From Azotobacter salinestris (GTDB lineage Bacteria > Pseudomonadota > Gammaproteobacteria > Pseudomonadales > Pseudomonadaceae): a stretch of DNA of 64,000 nt. Shown here in pieces: positions 8,629 through 15,475 of the stretch. Position 1 is the stretch's first letter. Each line of letters begins with the position of its first letter. The notes below the pieces were generated by a model. The model saw nothing but the letters and a program-made list of their open reading frames with translations. It was not told the origin of the DNA and searched no databases. Both the position numbers and the translations under genes were made by a program. The stretch is from NCBI RefSeq assembly GCF_009363155.1, contig NZ_CP045302.1, positions 881,001 to 945,000 on the forward strand. The letters run 5' to 3'.

Positions 8629-9822
8629 GGAAATCCTGAAAAAGACTTCCCGATTCTGGTGAAATACACCCGCTCCCTTGTCCGAGTTTCCCGATGAAGC
8701 AACTGTCCTTCGCCGATGCCGAGTATGCCGGCAAGCGCAAGCAGACCCGCCGCGAGCGCTTCCTGCTCGAGATGGACCAGGTGGTGCCGTGGCAGGGGCT
8801 GATCGCCCTGATCGAGCCCTACTATCCCAAGGGCGAAGGCGGTCGGCCCGCCTACCCGCTGGCAGCCATGCTGCGCGTGCACCTGATGCAGAACTGGTTC
8901 GGCTACAGCGATCCGGCGATGGAGGAAGCGCTGTACGAAACCACTCTCCTGCGCCAGTTCGCCGGCCTGAGCCTGGAGCGCATCCCGGACGAAACGACCC
9001 TCCTCAACTTCCGTCGCCTGCTGGAGAAGCACGAACTGGCCGGGGGAATACTGGAGGTGATCAACGGCTATCTGGGCGAGCGCGGACTGTCGCTGCGCCA
9101 GGGCACCATTGTCGACGCCACCCTGATCCATGCGCCGAGCTCGACGAAGAACAAGGACGGCAAGCGCGACCCGGAAATGCACTCGACGAAGAAGGGCAAC
9201 CAGTACTACTTCGGCGCAAAAGCTCACATTGGTGCCGACGCTGAGTCGGGTCTGGTGCACAGCGTGGTGGTCACGGCAGCCAACGTGGCAGATGTCACCC
9301 AAGTCGACCAACTGCTGCATGGCGAGGAAAACGTAGTGAGTGCCGATGCGGGCTATACCGGCGTAGAGAAGCGCCCCGAGCATGAAGGTCGGCAGGTCAT
9401 CTGGCAGGTCGCGGCCCGGCGCAGTACCTACAAGAAGCATGGCAAGCGTAGCGCCTTATACAAAGCGATCCGCAAGATCGAGAAGGCCAAGGCCCAGGTA
9501 CGAGCCAAGGTCGAACATCCGTTCCGCGTGATCAAGCGCCAGTTTGGCTACACCAAGGTGCGCTTCCGGGGATTGGCCAAAAACACGTCACAGTTGGTGA
9601 CGCTGTTCGCCTTGTCGAATCTGTGGATGGCGCGCCGATATTTACTGGCGAATGCAGGAGAGGTGCGCCTGTAATGCGGGAAACGGTTGCTGCGACGTGC
9701 TCGCGGCAGCTAAAAAACGCAGAAACGAGCGGGTGATCTGATCGTTTTTGATCGATTCTCCGCTTTCAAAGTCGGCGGGGGGCTGAAGTCAGCCAGAAAT
9801 ACATGACTACTTCAGACCATCC
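8629..9822 (+). mobile_element. IS5-family insertion sequence
   Basis: The ends were placed by the 4-bp direct repeat CTAA at 8625-8628 and 9823-9826, which fits the YTAR target duplication of IS5 elements, and by partly matching ends (GGA then TCCTGAA against GGA then GTCTGAA on the complement). The element is 1,194 bp with one transposase gene. It sits inside integron cassette 2. The inverted repeat is imperfect, so the exact ends are less certain than the duplication. Confidence 0.75.
8694..9674 (+). CDS. IS5-family transposase
   Basis: The 326-residue protein has the family order: an N-terminal domain (MKQLSFADAEYAGKRKQTRR to an HLMQNWFGYSDPAMEEALYE block), then the DDE core with Asp residues in GTIVDATLIHAPSST and NVVSADAGYTGVEKR, and a C-terminal HPFRVIKRQFGYTKVRFRGL region carrying the catalytic-region tail. 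Length is normal and the frame is intact. Confidence 0.95.
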   Translation: MKQLSFADAEYAGKRKQTRRERFLLEMDQVVPWQGLIALIEPYYPKGEGGRPAYPLAAMLRVHLMQNWFGYSDPAMEEALYETTLLRQFAGLSLERIPDETTLLNFRRLLEKHELAGGILEVINGYLGERGLSLRQGTIVDATLIHAPSSTKNKDGKRDPEMHSTKKGNQYYFGAKAHIGADAESGLVHSVVVTAANVADVTQVDQLLHGEENVVSADAGYTGVEKRPEHEGRQVIWQVAARRSTYKKHGKRSALYKAIRKIEKAKAQVRAKVEHPFRVIKRQFGYTKVRFRGLAKNTSQLVTLFALSNLWMARRYLLANAGEVRL

Positions 9823-9855
9823 CTAAGTGCGCTCATAAATTCAGGAGTTACTTCT

Positions 9856-10082
9856 ATGAAAGGTACAAAAATCTGGGCGGTGACTCTGGTGTTGCCTATT
9901 ATGAAATTGGGGGTGAATCGATAACCGTGCAATTTACAACTGGCGCGACATACATATATAACTACCAGAGTGCAGGTCGACATCATATAGAGCAAATGAA
10001 AGCCCTGGCCATCGCCGGCCACGGGCTCAATAGCTATATCAAAAGGTATGTCAACAGAGGCTACGCGGGAAAACTGCGCTAG
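9856..10082 (+). pseudogene. Cassette 2 gene, KTSC-like small protein, frameshifted near its start
   Basis: A good ribosome site (CAGGAG) precedes the ATG at 9856, but that ATG frame stops after 22 codons. The frame two bases on is open to a TAG at 10080-10082, just before attC. It encodes a sequence running NLGGDSGVAYYEIGGES, then ITVQFTTGATYIYNYQSAG, then ALAIAGHGLNSYIKRYV. This resembles small KTSC-type proteins with a short beta-sheet and a G-L-N-x-(F/Y)-I helix. One missing A in the AAA after the ATG would restore the reading frame, so I read this as a single-base frameshift. A non-standard start cannot be excluded. Confidence 0.55.
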
Positions 10083-10083
10083 C

Positions 10084-10159
10084 ACATAACAACTGGTTCA
10101 AGTCGCTCGCTTTGCTCGCTGGGACGGGCTAAAGCCCGCCCCTTAACCAAACGTTGAGG
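10084..10159 (+). repeat. attC recombination site of cassette 2
   Basis: R'' ACATAAC (10084-10090), L'' GGTTCAAG, a palindromic centre around GGGACGGGCTAAAGCCCGCCC, L' TTAACC and R' GTTGAGG (10153-10159) are in the canonical order and spacing. The IS1182-type element begins at the last base of R'. The bases 3' of the recombination point (TTGAG) would be the start of a third cassette, the rest of which has been replaced by the IS. Confidence 0.85.
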
Positions 10160-11943
10160 CTGTAGAAAAACCTGCTATCGGTCCGTGTCGGGCCTGATAC
10201 CCTTCGACCCATCCATTCGCAGGGAGGCGCGAGGCGATGCCTCGGTTCAAGTCCGTTCACAAGGGGTTAAAGCTGCTCCCCGTGGATTTCGACAAGCAGT
10301 TGCTGCCCGGCAGCTTCGAGCATGCCCTGTGTTACCTGGTCGACCACGAACTGGATCTCTCCGGCTTCCACGCCCGCTACCGCAACGACGTCGAAGGCGC
10401 TCCGGCCTTCGATCCGGCCGTGCTGCTGAAGATCGTTCTGCTGGCCTACAGCCGCGGCATCGTCAGCAGCCGCAAGATGGAAGCCGCCTGCCGCGAGCAT
10501 GTGCTGTTCATGGCCGTATCCGGCGACAGCCAGCCGCACTTCACCACCCTGGCCGCGTTCGTCTCCAACATGGGCGACCTGGCCGCCAAGCTGTTCGCCC
10601 AGGTGCTCGCCGTCTGTGACCGCCAGGGCCTGATTGGCCGCGAGATGTTCGCCATCGATGGCGTGAAGCTGCCGAGCAACGCCAGCAAGGCCCGCAGCGG
10701 CACCCGTGCCGACTTCCTGCGTCAAGCCGAGAAAATGGAAAAGGCCGCCCGGGCGATGATCGAGCGGCAGCGTCAGAGCGACCATAGTCCGGAGGGCGAG
10801 GATCAGCGTGCTGCACGCCAGCTCGAGCGCCTGCAAGCCAGTGCCCGGCAACTGCGTGCCTGGCTGAATGACAATCCGGAGGACCACAAGGGCGTGACCG
10901 GACGGGTCAACCTGTCCAATCGCACCGACAACGAGTCGGCCAAGATGGCCACCGGCAAGGGCGTGATCCAGGGCTACACCGGGGTCGCGGCGGTGGACGA
11001 GAAGGCACAGATCATCGTCGAAGCCCAGGCCCATGGCACCGGCGCAGAGCAGGCGTTGCTCGGCCCGGCGGTCGAGGCTACGGCCCATGTCCGCTCCCCC
11101 GACACCTGCTACACCGCCGATGCCGGCTACCACAGCCGAGCCGGACTCGAACAACTGAGCGCAGCCGGCATCCCGGCCTATATCCCCGACAACGGCTATC
11201 GTCAGCGCGACCCGCGCTATGCCGGGCAGGAGCTGCACCTGAGCAAGCCCGACCCGCTCTGGGACAAAAACCCCAAGCCACGTGCTTCCAAACTGTATAC
11301 GCCCGCCGATTTCCGCTTCGATCCGGAGCAGAAAACTTGCGTGTGTCCGGCCGGTAAGTCGCTGTACGGCAACGGCAGCCACTGTTTGATCAAGGGCCTG
11401 CGGGCCATCAAGTTCCAGGGCGCCATGCGCGACTGCCTGGCCTGCCTGCAGCGCGCGAAATGCCTGCGTAACCCGGAGAAAACCGCGGCACGGCAGGTGG
11501 CGTTTTTCCTGCCCAGGGCTCAGCGGGAGGACGATGTGCTGGAGCAGATGCGTCAGCGCATCGACAGCCCGCAGGGGCGCGAGATGATCGGCCGGCGCTT
11601 CGCCACGGTGGAACCGGTGTTCGGCAACCTGCGCTACAACAAGCGCCTGGACCGCTTCACCCTGCGGGGCCGGGAGCGCGTGGACGGGCAGTGGAAGCTC
11701 TATTGCCTGATTCACAACATCGAGAAACTGGCGACCCACGGGGCCTGGCAATGAGTGCCGGCCCCTGCAGCCGCCCCAACCGGGCGCCTCGTCAGGGCTT
11801 GCCTGTCCGACATGGACGCCCACCGGGCGGGTATCCGCTCAAAACATCCTCGAATGCCCTGCTGACCATGTAATCCGGCCGTGCGCAAAAAACGCGGCGC
11901 TGGGGCGTGCGTGGCGGCAGTGTTTTTGGGGTTTTTCTACAGC
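10159..11943 (+). mobile_element. IS1182-family insertion sequence
   Basis: The element is bounded by 14-bp perfect inverted repeats, GCTGTAGAAAAACC at 10159-10172 and its complement at 11930-11943; it is 1,785 bp long. The left end abuts the core site of attC2. The right flank reads TTCGTTAGG, itself an attC-like R' core. No clear direct target duplication is visible, so the insertion may have been followed by loss of the intervening cassette, or it may have targeted attC-like palindromes. Confidence 0.85.
10237..11754 (+). CDS. IS1182-family transposase
   Basis: The 505-residue protein starts after a short leader inside the IS. Residues 1-110 form the N-terminal DUF772-type domain (FDPAVLLKIVLLAYSRGI), followed by a helical linker. 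The DDE core has Asp in MFAIDGVKLPSNASK and CYTADAGYHSRAG, and the catalytic Glu region is near FATVEPVFGNLRYNKRLDRF. A Cys cluster (CVCPAGK, CLACLQRAKC) is typical of this family. The frame is intact. Confidence 0.95.
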   Translation: MPRFKSVHKGLKLLPVDFDKQLLPGSFEHALCYLVDHELDLSGFHARYRNDVEGAPAFDPAVLLKIVLLAYSRGIVSSRKMEAACREHVLFMAVSGDSQPHFTTLAAFVSNMGDLAAKLFAQVLAVCDRQGLIGREMFAIDGVKLPSNASKARSGTRADFLRQAEKMEKAARAMIERQRQSDHSPEGEDQRAARQLERLQASARQLRAWLNDNPEDHKGVTGRVNLSNRTDNESAKMATGKGVIQGYTGVAAVDEKAQIIVEAQAHGTGAEQALLGPAVEATAHVRSPDTCYTADAGYHSRAGLEQLSAAGIPAYIPDNGYRQRDPRYAGQELHLSKPDPLWDKNPKPRASKLYTPADFRFDPEQKTCVCPAGKSLYGNGSHCLIKGLRAIKFQGAMRDCLACLQRAKCLRNPEKTAARQVAFFLPRAQREDDVLEQMRQRIDSPQGREMIGRRFATVEPVFGNLRYNKRLDRFTLRGRERVDGQWKLYCLIHNIEKLATHGAWQ

Positions 11944-11964
11944 TTCGTTAGGTCGCCACAGCAA

Positions 11965-12039
11965 GTAGGGTAGACAACGGCGCAGCCTTGTCTACCAATG
12001 CCAACGGTGGGTAATCGATACGCGAGTCACCCACCCTAC
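11965..12039 (+). repeat. Palindromic repeat copy A of a five-copy set
   Basis: The 75-bp element starts GTAGGGTAGACAACGGCGCA, pairs that half with a TTGTCTACC arm, and is followed by a second dyad, GGTGGGTAATCG with its complement CGAGTCACCCACC. Copies B to E share both dyads in the same orientation. Twenty-one bases separate it from the IS1182 end, and that gap holds a CGTTAGG attC-like core remnant. It is the left boundary of the HNH module. The sequence up to 12105 has no other feature. Confidence 0.85.
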
Positions 12040-12105
12040 GACTGCCAATTGCCGCATGAATCTTACCCAAAAAATCTTCACTACCCCTAGCAACTCAAGA
12101 ACAAC

Positions 12106-13149
12106 ATGACTGCCAAAAATGAAATAAATCTTGACCTCAGCGCCATTGACGACCTAACGATCCAGCGAATTATATGGTTCGGGGCAAATTACGGGCCGCC
12201 CATTTCCTCTGGAGTATTGACTATTGGCAAAAAGAGCTACTTAGGCTCAAAAGCAGAGGGGCGATACTGCCGTTTTTGCAAAAAAGGCGAACCAGAAGTC
12301 AGCTTCTCAATGGAAGCCCACGCATTCCCTGAGATGATTGGAAACAAATCTCTAATAGATCTTCAAGAGTGCGACAAATGTAATAAATTTTTCGCCGACA
12401 CCATCGAGGATGCTTTTGGGAAGTGGACCATGCCCTGGCGCTCACCGCATATGGTTCCGGGAAAAAATGGAGTCCCAACATCAAAATCAAAAGACAAAAA
12501 ATTAAGAATAGAATCAAATAGACCAAAGCATTTAGTGATCAGCATTGAATCTGGAGATGAGCGCTGCACCGTTGATCCGGACACTGGGAAAGTTACCATA
12601 ACGCTAACTAGAGACCCATTTCTACCGATGGCCGCCTACAAATGTCTAGTCAAGATGGCGCTTTCGGTTATGCCGGAAGACCTCAGAGAAGAATGCTCTC
12701 ATCTTTACAAGTGGGTATTAGAAGAAAGGCAGAGCTTTGAATCCTTTCCCTATAAGCCTCTGAGCGTATTGGTAACCAAAATTTCCGGACCACTGCCAAG
12801 AGACAGAATTGACTACTACCTATACAAAAGACTTGAAGAGAACAACTCCGCCCCATACCTTCAATTCGTAGTGCTATTTGGAAATAATCAATATCAGATA
12901 TTTCTACCAATGCCGAATCAAGATAAAGAATTAATCTCTAAAGGCACGGTAAGCATCTTGCCGCACCCTCACAGATTCGGACTAAGAAAACATATAGACC
13001 AATACGGCGGCGATTCCATCACGAGTTACGACCTGAGCAGCCCAGACCGATGCGAGGGCTCAGCAGAGAAGTTGACATTCTTAGCTGAATCAATAAAACC
13101 CATACCTCCGGAAGAAATACCACCTGAAGATATGCCGAAAAATAAGTAG
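12106..13149 (+). CDS. HNH-type nuclease-like protein (cargo gene)
   Basis: The 347-residue protein is encoded by DNA much more AT-rich than the phage genes around it. Residues 50-105 look like an HNH zinc-finger nuclease: a CRFCKKGEPE pair of Cys, then EAHAFPEMIGNKSLIDLQEC with the conserved acidic/His/Pro block, then CDKCNKFFADTIEDAFGKW giving the second Cys pair and the Asn. The remaining 240 residues have no domain I recognise. The TAG stop lies at the edge of repeat B, so the gene is tightly framed by repeats A and B. Stand-alone HNH proteins of this kind are common on mobile elements; a defence role is possible but not shown. Confidence 0.75.
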   Translation: MTAKNEINLDLSAIDDLTIQRIIWFGANYGPPISSGVLTIGKKSYLGSKAEGRYCRFCKKGEPEVSFSMEAHAFPEMIGNKSLIDLQECDKCNKFFADTIEDAFGKWTMPWRSPHMVPGKNGVPTSKSKDKKLRIESNRPKHLVISIESGDERCTVDPDTGKVTITLTRDPFLPMAAYKCLVKMALSVMPEDLREECSHLYKWVLEERQSFESFPYKPLSVLVTKISGPLPRDRIDYYLYKRLEENNSAPYLQFVVLFGNNQYQIFLPMPNQDKELISKGTVSILPHPHRFGLRKHIDQYGGDSITSYDLSSPDRCEGSAEKLTFLAESIKPIPPEEIPPEDMPKNK

Positions 13150-13240
13150 GTGTGCGCGTAAGCGCGCAGGGCAGACAGCCGCACTGCCTTTTCTACCGAG
13201 GCCAACGGTGGGTAATCGCTACGCGAGTTACCCACCCTAC
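13146..13240 (+). repeat. Palindromic repeat copy B
   Basis: The second dyad (GGTGGGTAATCGCTACGCGA, then its complementary arm to CCACCCTAC) is identical in character to the other copies. The first dyad is diverged, with an extra GCGCGTAAGCGCGC hairpin. The HNH stop codon lies in its first bases. Confidence 0.8.
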
Positions 13241-13288
13241 AACTGACCAACACGCAGCCCCACCCCACCGTAGTCGGAGAATCTGAAA

Positions 13289-13456
13289 TTGGATTTCACA
13301 CCCATCATCGCCCAGGTCTGGAAAGCGGCCATCTGGCTCGTGCCGCTGATGTTCCTGCTCGGCCTCCTGAAGTCGCCCTGGGCAAAGGGGCATATCGGCG
13401 AACTGCGGGTTCGCCTGTTCGCGCACTGGCGACTGGACAAGCAGCGCGTAGGGTAG
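13289..13456 (+). pseudogene. Truncated NERD-domain gene (N-terminal 55 codons)
   Basis: A TTG start with GGAGA six bases upstream opens a frame of 55 codons whose product begins with Asp-Phe-Thr-Pro, followed by a hydrophobic segment (AIWLVPLMFLLGLLKSPW) and GHIGELRVRLF. This is the characteristic start of NERD-domain (nuclease-related) membrane-anchored proteins, where the KSPW-x-KG-x-x-GE motif leads into the nuclease fold. The frame stops at a TAG made by the first bases of repeat C, so everything after residue 55 is missing. The repeat appears to have replaced the rest of the gene. Confidence 0.65.
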
Positions 13457-13522
13457 ACAACGGCGCAGCCTTGTCTACCGATGCCAACGGTGGGTAATCG
13501 CTGCGCGAGTTACCCACCCTAC
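13448..13522 (+). repeat. Palindromic repeat copy C
   Basis: A 75-bp copy, nearly identical to copy A, with both dyads (GGTAGACAA-type and GGTGGGTAA-type). It supplies the stop codon of the truncated NERD frame and precedes the Phd/RelE module. Confidence 0.85.
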
Positions 13523-13684
13523 GGCTGACAACTACCCAGCTGTCCTATCCGCCATCTGCAGGCGTTTCTCCAGTCGCTCCGCCACAGCCCGGTGCAGGCC
13601 ATCGGCCAGACCAGCGACTCCTTCCTACCTTGCCAGCTCCGATCAAAAAAGACCAGAATAAAGACCTGAAAAGGAGTCTTTCCC

Positions 13685-13930
13685 ATGCAAAACGTACTGG
13701 CCAACAAGGCCGTCAGCGTGTCAGAGCTGAAGAAGAACCCGTCTGCAGTGATCGGCAGCGCCAATGGCGGGCCGGTGGCGGTGCTGAATCACAACCGGGT
13801 GATGGGTTACATGGTGCCGGCTGCGGAATTCGAGGCAATGGTCGAGCGGCTGGAAGACCTGGAGCTGGCCGAACTCGCCCGCTCTCGCGCCGGCGAAACA
13901 CCCGTGCCGGTGAATCTGGATGACCTATAG
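13685..13930 (+). CDS. Phd/YefM-type antitoxin of a RelE system
   Basis: The 81-residue protein starts at an ATG preceded by AAGGAG. It has the N-terminal Phd/YefM DNA-binding pattern (VSVSELKKNPSAVI, then GGPVAVLNHNRVMGYMVPAAEF), followed by an extended C-terminal tail that would bind the toxin. It overlaps the toxin gene by 11 bp, the usual arrangement in which the antitoxin precedes and is coupled to the toxin. Repeats C and D bracket the module. Confidence 0.9.
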   Translation: MQNVLANKAVSVSELKKNPSAVIGSANGGPVAVLNHNRVMGYMVPAAEFEAMVERLEDLELAELARSRAGETPVPVNLDDL

Positions 13931-14201
13931 CCTGGAGTTCCTCCCGTCCGCGCTGAAGGAATGGGAGAAGCTCGGGCACACGGTGCGCGAGCAGTTGAAG
14001 AAGAAACTGCGCGAGCGTCTGGAGCTGCCCAGAGTGCCACCCGACGCTCTGCGAGAAATGCCGAACCACTACAAGATCAAGCTACGCGCCTCGGGCTATC
14101 GGTTGGTGTACCGGGTGGAAGATGAGCGCGTGGTGGTGGTCGTGGTCGCCGTGGGCAAGCGCGAGCACAGCGCGGCCTATGAGAAGGCAAAGGGGCGGTA
14201 A
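13920..14201 (+). CDS. RelE/ParE-family mRNA interferase toxin
   Basis: The 93-residue protein has the RelE pattern: YSLEFLPSALKEWEKL, then RLELPRVPPDALREM, then HYKIKLRASGYRLVYRVEDE with the conserved basic residues, and a beta-strand VVVVVVAVGKREHS. RelE toxins cleave mRNA on the ribosome. The start overlaps the antitoxin stop region. The basic residues expected for activity (K/R in the KIKLR-GYRLVYR block) are present, so it looks intact. Confidence 0.92.
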   Translation: MTYSLEFLPSALKEWEKLGHTVREQLKKKLRERLELPRVPPDALREMPNHYKIKLRASGYRLVYRVEDERVVVVVVAVGKREHSAAYEKAKGR

Positions 14202-14206
14202 AGGCT

Positions 14207-14265
14207 GCGCAGCCTTGTCTACCGATCCCAACGGGGGTAATCGCTACGCGAGTTACCCACCCTAC
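14207..14265 (+). repeat. Palindromic repeat copy D (5' part shortened)
   Basis: This copy starts within the GCGCAGCCTTGTCTACC half, lacking the first GTAGGGTAGACAA bases, and keeps the complete second dyad to CCACCCTAC. It begins six bases after the RelE stop codon. Confidence 0.8.
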
Positions 14266-14358
14266 AGCTGACCACCGCGCAGCTGCGCTGCCGGACCGAA
14301 CGTCCGACAGGCCGCGACTCCGGCTTGCCCGATATTTTTTTGTCTATACGATAAGACC

Positions 14359-14634
14359 ATGATCATCTACGACGAAGCCAAGCGCGCAAGCAATCTGGCC
14401 AAGCACGGCCTCGATCTGGCCGACGCGGGGCTGGTGTACGACGCGCCGAACAAGATCACCCTGAGTTCGCCGCGTCAGGACGAGGAACGCCTGATGGATG
14501 TCGCGATGGTCGAGGTGATGGGTGTGGTCCTGGTGCTGGTGTACGTCGAGCGTGGCGAGGATATCCGCGCCATCTCGCTGCGCCGTGCCTCGAAACAGGA
14601 GAGGAAACGCTATGCAGCACTCCAGCAAGACTGA
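14359..14634 (+). CDS. brnT: BrnT-family ribonuclease toxin (first copy)
   Basis: The 91-residue protein matches BrnT: YDEAKRASNLAKHGLDLADA (the K-x-x-x-N-x-x-K-H-G motif), then a DEERLMDVAMVEV block, a hydrophobic VVLVLVYVERGEDIRAISLR strand pair and the final RRASKQERKRY helix. BrnT is an RNase-like toxin neutralised by BrnA. The gene overlaps the downstream antitoxin start by 23 bp. Here the toxin precedes the antitoxin, which is the normal order for brnTA. Confidence 0.93.
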   Translation: MIIYDEAKRASNLAKHGLDLADAGLVYDAPNKITLSSPRQDEERLMDVAMVEVMGVVLVLVYVERGEDIRAISLRRASKQERKRYAALQQD

Positions 14635-14917
14635 CTGGCAGCGCGTCAAGGCCGAGGCAGCCGCCGACGAGCCAGTGGCGCGCGATGCCGACGATCTCTA
14701 TGACCCGAACGACCCTGCGGCCGTGGATGCCTTCTGGGATGCCGCCACCGTACGCCGCCGCGGCGAGCGCGGCCCGCAGAAGGCGCCGACCAAGCAGCAG
14801 GTATCCCTGCGCCTGTCTCCCGAGGTGCTGGCCTACTTCAAGGCCGGCGGCAGCGGCTGGCAAACCCGTCTCGACCAGGCGCTCAAGGATTACGTGCGAG
14901 AGCACAGCCACGACTAG
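14612..14917 (+). CDS. brnA: BrnA-family antitoxin (first copy)
   Basis: The 101-residue protein starts at an ATG with GGAGAGG upstream. The first half is acidic and probably disordered, binding the toxin. The second half is a ribbon-helix-helix domain (QVSLRLSPEVLAYFKAGG, SGWQTRLDQALKDYV) typical of BrnA, which also represses the operon. It ends 41 bp before a short antitoxin-gene scar. Confidence 0.93.
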   Translation: MQHSSKTDWQRVKAEAAADEPVARDADDLYDPNDPAAVDAFWDAATVRRRGERGPQKAPTKQQVSLRLSPEVLAYFKAGGSGWQTRLDQALKDYVREHSHD

Positions 14918-14957
14918 CCGGCAGGCGGCCACCGCCTGCCAACTGCTCCAGCTTCCA

Positions 14958-14993
14958 CGAAACGCCCGTGCCGGTGAATCTGGATGACCTGTA
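14958..14993 (+). pseudogene. Scar: 3' end of a Phd-type antitoxin gene
   Basis: Thirty-six bases ending GTGCCGGTGAATCTGGATGA then CCTGTAG match, with about two differences, the last codons of the intact Phd antitoxin gene at 13895-13930. No other part of an antitoxin or toxin gene accompanies it. It lies directly before repeat E and marks a deletion or recombination between related modules. Confidence 0.75.
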
Positions 14994-14997
14994 GTGC

Positions 14998-15072
14998 GTA
15001 GGGTAGACAACGGCACAACCTTGTCTGCTGCTACAAACGGCGGGCAATCGCTGCGCGAGTTGACCGCCCTAC
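14998..15072 (+). repeat. Palindromic repeat copy E, right edge of accessory block
   Basis: A 75-bp copy with both dyads, more diverged (CGGGCAATCGCTGCGCGAGT, then TGACCGCCCTAC). It ends ten bases from the stop codon of the phage tail gene at 15083, so it marks the junction between accessory DNA and phage DNA. Confidence 0.82.
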
Positions 15073-15082
15073 CCGAGGCGGA

Positions 15083-15475
15083 TCACTCCACCGGCGGAGC
15101 AACGGTGATCAGGCGCAGGTTCACGTCGTAGGGCCAGTCCTCGGGCGGGGCGACCCGCCGTTCGAGCGGCACGGCTTCCAGCGCGGCGCCGTCGGCGCGG
15201 TTGAAGATCACGCTGAAGCTGCGCCCGTCCGGCAGGGTCAGGGCCATGACCTTGTTCGGGATGTCGCGCAGCACTTCCAGCGAGCGCACCACCGACAGCG
15301 GGGTCCAGACCCCGCCGTTGCTTTTCAGGGTGATCGGGCGGCCGTACAGCTTGACCCCTTCCTGAATCAGCAGCGCGCCGCTGACCGAGCGCTCCTGCTC
15401 CTGGGCTACGGCATCCCATTCGAACTCGTCCACCCATTCGAACTGGTCGTCCAGTTCCACCGAGTCGAGCATCAT
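15083..15475 (-). CDS. Phage tail-region protein downstream of tape measure (130 aa)
   Basis: The 130-residue protein begins MMLDSVELDDQFEWVDEFEW and contains GVKLYGRPITLKSNGGVWTP and PDGRSFSVIFNRADG. It follows the tape-measure gene without a gap, so it is in the late operon. I do not know a functional name; small proteins in this position in siphophages are usually minor tail components joining tube and tip. The next phage gene downstream would normally be another tail gene, but the accessory block intervenes. Confidence 0.75.
   Translation of the reverse strand: MMLDSVELDDQFEWVDEFEWDAVAQEQERSVSGALLIQEGVKLYGRPITLKSNGGVWTPLSVVRSLEVLRDIPNKVMALTLPDGRSFSVIFNRADGAALEAVPLERRVAPPEDWPYDVNLRLITVAPPVE

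Larger units (their letters stand above)
8365..10153 (+). mobile_element. Integron gene cassette 2, interrupted by an IS5-family element
   Basis: The cassette starts after the core G at 8364 (TTATGTGC) and ends at the core G at 10153. Its 5' bases GTTATGTGC are exactly complementary to the R'' side GCACATAAC (10082-10090) of its own attC, which confirms the two ends belong together. An IS5-type element (8629-9822) splits it. Without the IS the cassette would be about 590 bp, encoding a 34-residue ORF and a downstream frameshifted gene. Confidence 0.85.

Noticed and set aside
11965-15072. The five palindromic repeats as attC sites
   Set aside because: They lack the GTTRRRY/RYYYAAC core sites and the cassette-end complementarity seen in the two true attC sites to their left.
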